Part shown: positions 57,315 to 64,000 of the stretch, piece after piece
Layout: every line of letters starts with the position of its first letter
Numbering within the stretch: the first letter of the stretch is position 1
From: Halichondria panicea
Lineage: Eukaryota > Porifera > Demospongiae > Suberitida > Halichondriidae
NCBI RefSeq assembly: GCF_963675165.1
Contig: NC_087391.1
Span: forward strand, 5,240,126-5,304,125
Direction: 5' to 3'
DNA: 64,000 nucleotides
Position numbers and translations under genes: made by a program
The notes under the pieces: generated by a model
What the model saw: only the letters and a program-made list of their open reading frames with translations
What the model was told of the DNA's origin: nothing
Database searches by the model: none

Positions 57315-60115
57315 ATGGAGTCTGGTTTGTTCTGCGATGACTGGACAGGTAAAGAAGAGCTGCAGCTGCTGGAAGCCATTGATGAGTATGGATATGGAAA
57401 CTGGTAAAGTGGGACTTAATATTTTTATATTAAATGACGTACATTCCAATAATAATCATGTCCACACAATCGCAATACTCTCACGTCCACATAATTATTA
57501 CTTTCTTGGATCCACTTTACATGAGACATTAACCGCATCATAGGGCTCCTATTTCAACACAAGTTGGAAAGACACTTGAAGGTAAGTGTTTATAGATTGA
57601 GGTATGCAAACATTATCATTTGATTCGTATTCAGAATGTCAAGATCATTACAACAACTGCTACATGTTCAACCCCCACCCTGTGTTGCCAGGTAACCCGT
57701 ATATTGTGTCATGAATGCAAATATTTATCAACTCGTTATACAATGGGCAGCGATACCACTCCGTCCAGAAGTGTGCAGAGTAGTAAAGTCTGATTCCCAT
57801 GCCAGAGGAGAGTCAGAATCCAATGATCCGGTTCCAGTGTACTATCCTGGTACCGAGATATCTGGGTTCATGCCACGTCGTGGAGACTTTGCTGTGGTGA
57901 GATTACTAGTGTTATACTAGTGCAATATATCATTGGTATTGTCTTGTATACTATTGGTATATTCTTGTATACTATTGGTATATTCTTGTATACTATTGGT
58001 ATATTCTTGTATACTATCGTTATGTTCCTGTATACTATATTATAGGAGCCTGACAACGGGGCAGAGAGTATAGTGGCAAACCTGTCACCTGACTCTGATG
58101 ATGATGACATGCTAATGAAAGGTATGTCAGCGCAGCTGCATGCATTATTATCATGGTATATAGTAAACTAATTAATTTAGTGTATTTGACCCTCCCCAGC
58201 TTTTAATTTGGCCTCCATAAAGATCTACTGCTCTCGACTGAAGCAAAGGGCTGCACGAAAGAGGTAAACATTGTGTAGTTATTTTGAAGGGACGAGCTGA
58301 TTATTGCCACGCCCCCACAGTTTAGTGCGGGAGTACGGACTCTTGGACATCAAGAAGCAGATTGGTGTGTTATTGTAAATCTCACGTTGCATTTCCTCCC
58401 GAAAATTTATCTCTATTTAATTGCCTTCTCCCCGTAGCCATTGACAAGACGAGACTGACAAAGAGTCAATTGTAAGTCTCTCTCACTGCAAGTGTTTGAA
58501 GCTTCCTCTAGCTGAAGGAATGTACTGTATAGATATAAAACACTGTGCAATGTGTCTGAGCTTACAGCCTGAGGTAGTAAAGCACGCTAATAGAATCAAC
58601 GTAGCGTTAAATAGAACATCTTTGAGCAGCCATAACTTTAGTTCCGTTGGTCCAAAAACGATAATTTTATGATTATCTGAAGGCTTAGAGAGAGGCTATT
58701 CAAATGATGTGTTAAAATCAAAAGTCTATTTTGAGCCTGTTTTTGACAAAATACCATGGGCTATAATGGTCTTTTCCCGAAAATGGAAAATTATGATCCG
58801 TTCCAAATTTGTTAGTTAAGCCACCATCTGAACGGGCTCCTTCTAAGCTTTCCAAAAATCATAAAATCATAAAATTTGGACCGTCAGAACTCAAGTTACA
58901 GAGCCGACTATAGTAATTTCAAAAATGAAGGGATCTCTAACTTTATCTTTTTGTCTCTTCCGGTCGTACCTCAGGAGATTGAAGATGGTGGCTCGTCCGT
59001 TCATGAGGTTCATGAGTCCACAGAGTGCAGCCAAGTTCCTCATCAGTCACTACAGTAAGTGTACGAGTGCTACTATTACAGGCTTTGTGATGACGAGATT
59101 GAAATTATGTTGTTTTTCTGACAGTGGAGGATGAGCTTCATCAGCAGATTAAGAAATTAAAGTGTTACAGAGAAAATGGCATCACAACTCTCAAAGGTAA
59201 TCTATTTCAGTCCTACCTGAATTGTTGTATTAGAAATATCAGTTTAATAGAGACACTGTGATGGTATATTTATGCCTCGGTGCGCATGCGCAAGCGAGGT
59301 ATACGGTAGTGTGTCTGTGTGTGTGTGTGTGTAGACCGCTACAGCTGCTCAAGGATGAATCAAGTGCAAGTAAGAGTTTCTATAGGCTTCTAGTCATGTT
59401 TACTTGGATTTTAATTCGTGGATTTGCAAAATAATGCTTCGTTCTCGAGTTATGCCTAGTTTTGCTTACTTGGAATGCTATTGCAGCCTTTTCAGAAGAG
59501 TCCGTAGCAAAACTTGTTCCCCGAGTGTTACTACTCTACTTAGTAGTTAGCTCTACATTAGAACGCTAGCTATTGGTAGCTGCAAGAGTGAGCAGAGAGC
59601 TGCAAGGCTCTGCTGACTTGCAGCCATAATTTTAGACTTGAACTTTTGGCATCAATCGTTTTTAACAACAATCATGGTTGATCATTACCCACCATTTTCA
59701 TGCAGCAAAATTAAAGATGTTCATCATGATAATTATAATCAATGTGTGTATAAAAGCTAGCTATTAGTAGTTTTATGTTATGTAGCTTTGGCACCTCCAC
59801 CGAGGCATCAGCACCCGCGGTGCTTTCATTGTATAAGACATTTTTTCCGTTCTTTATAGGAGCTGATTTGTATGAGAAACTGCTGACTCGTCGTCGTCAG
59901 CAAGAGTGTGAGCAGAGGGAGTGTGTGAGAGGTGTGAGGAGTGAGGAGACGTTCCTCTATCAGGTGCTACAGCACGGGTGAGCTAGGACTATCAGCTGTG
60001 TGTCATGTGACTCATTGGAATTTTTCCTATATAGGAGTATGAAAATAAAGAAACCCGGTATGTTAATTAAAGTCTCAGAGGAGGTACGACAGGCGCGGTT
60101 CAGCTCTAGCAATTA
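57315..60115 (+). CDS. TADA2A-like adaptor lacking ZZ finger and SWIRM domain
   Basis: Adaptor of SAGA/ADA-type histone acetyltransferase complexes. The start, ATG 57315, gives MESGLFCDDWTGKEELQLLE, directly followed by a SANT domain: AIDEYGYGNW then APISTQVGKTLEECQDHYNN (spliced at 57404/57544). Next come the conserved SGFMPRRGDFAVE, the central ADA region (NLASIKIYCSRLKQRAARK, VREYGLLDIKKQ, FMRFMSPQSAAKFLISHY) and KLKCYRENGITTLKG. A charged tail, LLTRRRQQECEQRE, then a splice at 59977 or stop at 59981. If spliced, the last exon reads SMKIKKPG and runs into an inverted-repeat element that supplies the stop near 60115. No ZZ finger precedes the SANT (the upstream 91 bp cannot hold one), and I see no SWIRM downstream. 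Introns contain family A and B repeats and a 21-bp tandem repeat. Confidence 0.85.
57931..58040 (+). repeat. 21-bp tandem repeat in TADA2-like intron
   Basis: About 4.5 units of ACTATTGGTATATTCTTGTAT, the last diverged. It is noncoding. Confidence 0.9.
58617..58905. repeat. Palindromic element, family A (copy 5, intronic)
   Basis: It contains AGCAGCCATAACTTTAGTTC, a centre TACCATGGGCTATAATGG, and a right part TTCTAAGCTTTCCAAAAATC followed by GAACTCAAGTTACAGAGCC. It is the most diverged of the five and lies in a TADA2-like intron. Confidence 0.75.
59268..59640 (+). repeat. Family B dispersed repeat, uninterrupted copy
   Basis: Starts TTATGCCTCGGTGCGCATGC, then GAGTTTCTATAGGCTTCTAG, TTTTAATTCGTGGATTTGC, a TTCTCGAGTTATGCC block and an end in AGCTGCAAGG...TTGCAGCC. 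It matches 13590-14165 except for the 150-bp insertion there. Confidence 0.65.
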
Positions 60116-60271
60116 GTGTTTGATTGTTCCCATGTACAGCGTTATTGCTGTGTTGGTCGTTCAATTAGAGAAAAACAGCCTCTGATTAATAATGATGTAC
60201 GTGGGCGGGTAATTAGTGTCTAATCAGATACTAATTGCTAGAGTTGAACCACGTCTGTCGTACCTCCTCTG
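60076..60271. mobile_element. 196-bp terminal-inverted-repeat element (MITE-like)
   Basis: The left arm CAGAGGAGGTACGACAGGCG continues GGTTCAGCTCTAGCAATTAG; the right arm is its inverse, with three mismatches in about 45 bp. It has no coding capacity of its own. Its left arm overlaps the predicted last exon of the TADA2-like gene. Confidence 0.85.
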
Positions 60272-60850
60272 GGTGTTATAAGTATGTTCTATTATCTCAC
60301 CACTATGATAGTATTCTAACAGCCACTTCCACTTTGCCTTGCCAGAAGCTACAGTAGCCTCACCTATGAGTTCACCTTGCACTTACATGTAATTAGTATA
60401 ATTGGGTTAATGTCCAAAGAATCGTAGAGCATACATGTGTGCAATAAGGCATCGTGTGCGCCCTAGGGCCTGCTTAATGTTAATCTATGCAGCAATTATA
60501 TAGTCCAATGTATACGTGCGTCAATCGTAATCACTATGAGTTTAATTACGTTAAGGCTATGGGCTGTTCGCTGATTTTCCGTACGTGCTGGTTTATATTA
60601 TCATTCTTGAATCCCACTTCCTACTAATGGTTGCCCTAATCCAACAAACCCTGAGTATGTACAGAGCCGTGAAGATGAAGCACAGCACCTGTGTAGGAAT
60701 TACAGCCATTTATTGAGGGATATATAATTTGTAGCAGAGAAAGATTGAATATATGAGTGTGTCTGATATTAATTTATGTAAGAATGTTAATCACTGAGCA
60801 AATATTATTTTCAGGCTAGGAGATGTTATGTACATAGTATATGTAACGTA

Positions 60851-61042
60851 TACCGTATAGCGGGTAATTTTCGGGGGACAAAATATTGAGACATTTCGTG
60901 GGTAATATTTTTGTGTTTGCTGCTTGCACTTGCAGGTAAAGGTAGGCAAGGTCGCTTCATTCGTGGGTAAAATATTCGTGGTCAGACTTTCAACCACGAA
61001 AACCATGAATATTTTGCCCCACGAAAATTACCCGCTATACGA
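60851..61042. repeat. Palindromic element, family C (copy 2)
   Basis: Left arm TACCGTATAGCGGGTAATTT, right arm CGAAAATTACCCGCTATACG. The interior has AATATTCGTGG and its inverse. It is intergenic. Confidence 0.85.
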
Positions 61043-61562
61043 TATATGCTTGATCAGAAGTCGCGGCTACTAAATGTTTCATTTTGCTGGCAGAGGAGGC
61101 TACAATTCAAGAGAGGCCACTGTTTAAGAGCGGCGTTTATTAGCCCCAGCTAATTCATCAAAAGTTTTTTTCACCTGCACAAACTCGAACCAGAAAAGTC
61201 TTTTAAAAGCACTAACAAGCTGCTACCGTAGATACCAGTATCAATATGGCTGCCACGTGCAGAGCATATAGCCTCAAAGTTCACTGAAGCTACTATTTGA
61301 GAGCGGTTCTATTGCACTGAAGATGGGCTGTAGGGAGGCTACTATATTTGAGAGCGGCCTCTGATCAAGCGTATACAGTACATGTATTAATTTAGTAGTT
61401 TAGTGTAGGACCTGCTTGGGGTAAGGTTATTAACTTGCCGTGGTTAGAAAGAAGAGGACAAATTCTACCAGATTACTTGTTGTAGACCATATTACAGTTT
61501 GCCAGGCTGATATTCCGAGGAACACCAGTGAAAAGAAGCTTATCATGCAACAGTATAAAATG

Positions 61563-61580
61563 TCCTGTGTGTGTGTGTGT

Positions 61581-61635
<55 letters not shown>

Positions 61636-61640
61636 TGGAA
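61563..61640 (+). repeat. (TG)n microsatellite
   Basis: About 75 bp of TG with GAG and GCG interruptions. It lies in repeat-rich DNA and has no gene beside it. Confidence 0.95.
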
Positions 61641-61830
61641 GGGGGGTAGTAAGCACAAGGCTAACTGGGTTGGATGGAACCGCGCCCGCTGAAGTGTACC
61701 ATTTTGACTCAAACGGAATGCACATTTATTTATTTTATGAAGGCCATTCAATTAACAAGTTATATTTTTCTCGGTCTTTAGATATTTTGTGGCTTATAGG
61801 AGTGCTATTCATGCACTCCTGCTTGTAGCT

Positions 61831-62040
61831 ATACCGTATAGCGGGTAATTTTTGTGGGGTAAAAAATTTGTTATTTTCGTGGGCAAGCTGACCTCCACGA
61901 AATTTTAACGTAGGCGTAGCTTACCAGAACATATGAATGCAAGTGCAGGCAACGAGACTAAACGAAATTTTTACTCACGAAAGTCACCGTTTTCAAGATA
62001 AACGAATTTTTTTACCCCACGAAAATTACCTGCTATATAA
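61831..62040. repeat. Palindromic element, family C (copy 3)
   Basis: Left arm ATACCGTATAGCGGGTAATT, right arm CACGAAAATTACCTGCTATA. GTGGGGTAAAAAATTTGTTA lies next to the left arm. It is the copy closest in internal sequence to the one at 1540. Confidence 0.85.
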
Positions 62041-62270
62041 TATACTGTAGTTGAAATAGGACCTAACCCTTGGTTCTACAATATGAATTTGCCATTAGTC
62101 AGATGCCAGTGTGTGTGTTGGTTAGCAAAAAAAGTTTGAGAAGTTTGATGAACACTTTGTTTGACTTTGCAAGTAAGGCTTTGTGGTTTTATAGGGTTGT
62201 GAAAACTTTTTATTCAGCCCATACAAGCAACATAATTATGTGTTTTCCAAAGCTACTCGAAACCTTCCCA

Positions 62271-64000
62271 ACTAGAGCACTAAAGTGCAAACCCTCGGCT
62301 GGTGACATGATTATAAAGAAACCAGAAATATAATGCAGTCCATAATTATAGTGATGTTGTTATCATGTATGACTTGCACAGCAACTCAGGAGCAATAAAA
62401 CTAAACCAGACTGGAGGCATGCTGAAACATTTGAGAACAGGTAGTGGTACTATAGATATATGCACTGTGGATTAGGATCACAGTAAAGAAGCCTGGAGTC
62501 TCAGAGAAGTCTGGCTCCAGGTTATGCATGGAGTAGGATCCCAGCCAGCAGCAGGAGCTATAATTTAAGCTTCTACTTTAGTGACCCTGTTCCATTGTTC
62601 CTGGTATATACAGCTTTCTACTTTAGTGACCCTGTTCCATCGTTCTTGGTACAGGATCACTTCAGTTATAAGTAACGCATGTGCAAGTTCTGTTCAAGCT
62701 ACATTTTGCTCGCTTTTATTAGACAAAGAAGCTTTAACACCGAAAGCTGCCACTATCAAAAGTACTAACTTGTTGTGTGGAGGCTACTCATGCTGTAAAC
62801 GCAGTGCTAGAACATCCAGGTAAGCAGACCTAGTCACAAGCTTATTTAAGCTTCTTAGCTTTTGCTCGACAAAGAAGCTTTAACATCAAAATCTGCCACT
62901 ATTTAAACCAAGATATTGTTATGTGAAGGCTACCTATGCTGCAAACGCAGCGCTATGGCATCCAGGTGAGTAGATATACTCGTGACAAACAGACAAACAA
63001 ACAAACAAACAAACTAGAGCACTAAAGTGCAAACCCTCGGCTAGCTGGTGACATGATTATAATGCAGTGCATACGGTGATGTTGTTATCACGTATGACTT
63101 GCACAGCAACTAAGGAGCAATACATCTAAACCAGACTGGAGGGATGCTGAAAATTTGAGAACAGGTAGTGGTACTATAGATATATGCACTGTGGATTAGG
63201 ATCACAGCAAAGAAGCTTGGAGTCTCAGAGAAGTATGGCTCCAGGTCCTGCATGGAATAGGATCCCAGTCAGCTAAGCAGCAGGAGCTATAATTCAAGCT
63301 TTCTACTTTAGTGACCCTGTTCCATTGTTCCTGGTATATACAGCTTTCTACTTTAGTGACCCTGTTCCATCGTTCTTGGTACAGGATCACTTCAGTTATA
63401 AGTAACGCATGTGCAAGTTCTGTTCAAGCTACATTTTGCTCGCTTTTATTAGACAATGAAGCTTTAACACCGAAAGCTGCCACTATCCAAAGTACTAACT
63501 TGTTGTGTGGAGGCTACTCATGCTGTAAACGCAGTGCTAGAACATCCAGGTAAGCAGACCTAGTCACAAGCTTGTTCAAGCTTCTTAGCTTTTGCTCGAC
63601 AAAGAAGCTTTAACATCAAAATCTGCCACTACTTAAAGCAAGATATTGTTGTGTGAAGGCTATCCATGCTGTAAACGCAGTGCTGTGGTACCAAGGTGAG
63701 TAGATATACCTGTGACAAACAAACAGACAAACAAACAAACAAACCAACAGACTACTATACCCGTGGCCGCCCACGCGCCTCGGGTAACTAGAGCACTAAA
63801 GTGCAAACCCTCGGCTGGTGACATGATTAAAAAGAAACCAGAAATATAATGCAGTGCATAATATAGTGATGTTGTTATCATGTATGACTTGCACAGCAAC
63901 TCAGGAGCAATAAAACTAAACCAGACTGGAGGCATGCTGAAACATTTGAGAACAGGTAGTGGTACTGTAGATATAATTATGCACTGTGGATTAGGATCAC
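62271..64000 (+). repeat. Tandem array of about 742-774-bp units
   Basis: Units begin ACTAGAGCACTAAAGTGCAA at 62271, 63013 and 63787; the third runs off the window. They share long near-identical blocks (for example the 80-residue open frames at 62581 and 63311, 730 bp apart). Within each unit a segment starting GACAAAGAAGCTTTAACA is itself duplicated 156 bp on (62722, 62878). A CAAACAAACAAAC run precedes units 2 and 3. The frames encode no known protein. Confidence 0.9.

Larger units (their letters stand above)
60116..64000. other. Repeat-rich region without recognisable gene
   Basis: Apart from the elements listed separately (196-bp, family C twice, GT tract, 742/774-bp tandem units), it contains a decayed stretch at 61075-61375 with several GAGAGCGG words. 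I find no exon of any family I know. A missing downstream part of the TADA2-like gene could lie beyond the window. Confidence 0.55.

Noticed and set aside
62581-63553. Identical 80-residue frames, possible duplicated gene
   Set aside because: They are shared because the DNA is a tandem repeat; no known fold, no splice context, and the same segment is repeated again internally.
1-64000. Overuse of ATAATTAT-like words as a special signal
   Set aside because: They recur throughout introns and gaps, as expected in AT-rich DNA; no spacing or strand pattern was evident by eye, so I do not claim a function.

Overview
The window is nuclear DNA of an animal. It holds fifteen intron-containing or compact protein genes and two tRNA genes. 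Metazoan families are clear: a TET dioxygenase with its own CXXC finger, a CatSper auxiliary subunit, SMG6, TOGARAM/crescerin and CEBPZ. Many introns are 50-300 bp, intergenic gaps are very short, and the DNA is AT-rich with many ATAATTAT-like motifs. A sponge (probably a demosponge) fits this best, but that is an inference from compactness and gene content; no phylogeny was run.

Layout, left to right: TTLL15-type tubulin ligase-like (-), F-box protein (+), BEN-domain protein (+), serine carboxypeptidase (-), CatSper beta/delta/epsilon-type subunit (+), CEBPZ/NOC1 (-) with a tRNA-Ser(GCT) in one intron, small Ig-like membrane protein (+), BPNT1 (+), NOP53 (-), TOGARAM-like multi-TOG protein (+), EF-hand axonemal-type protein (+), a second identical tRNA-Ser(GCT) (+), TET (-), SMG6 (+), MRPL40 (-) and a short TADA2-like protein (+). 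The last 4 kb is repeat DNA with no recognisable gene. Six of the gene pairs are head-to-head, several less than 200 bp apart, and convergent neighbours end within about 80-500 bp of each other, so promoters and 3' ends are packed.

Themes: cilia and sperm (TTLL15-type, CatSper subunit, TOGARAM, the EF-hand protein with an RFX X-box directly upstream), ribosome biogenesis (CEBPZ, NOP53, and MRPL40 for the mitochondrion), and chromatin or RNA control (TET, TADA2-like, BEN, SMG6).

Structure not explained by genes: several families of short palindromic elements (one present five times, always in an intron), a nested repeat insertion, a nearly perfect 57-nt palindrome just upstream of BPNT1, a minisatellite that triplicates a 3' splice site in the CatSper gene, and a repeated habit of (CA)n microsatellites serving as the tract immediately before 3' splice sites. 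Exon boundaries are read by eye and are approximate unless stated.
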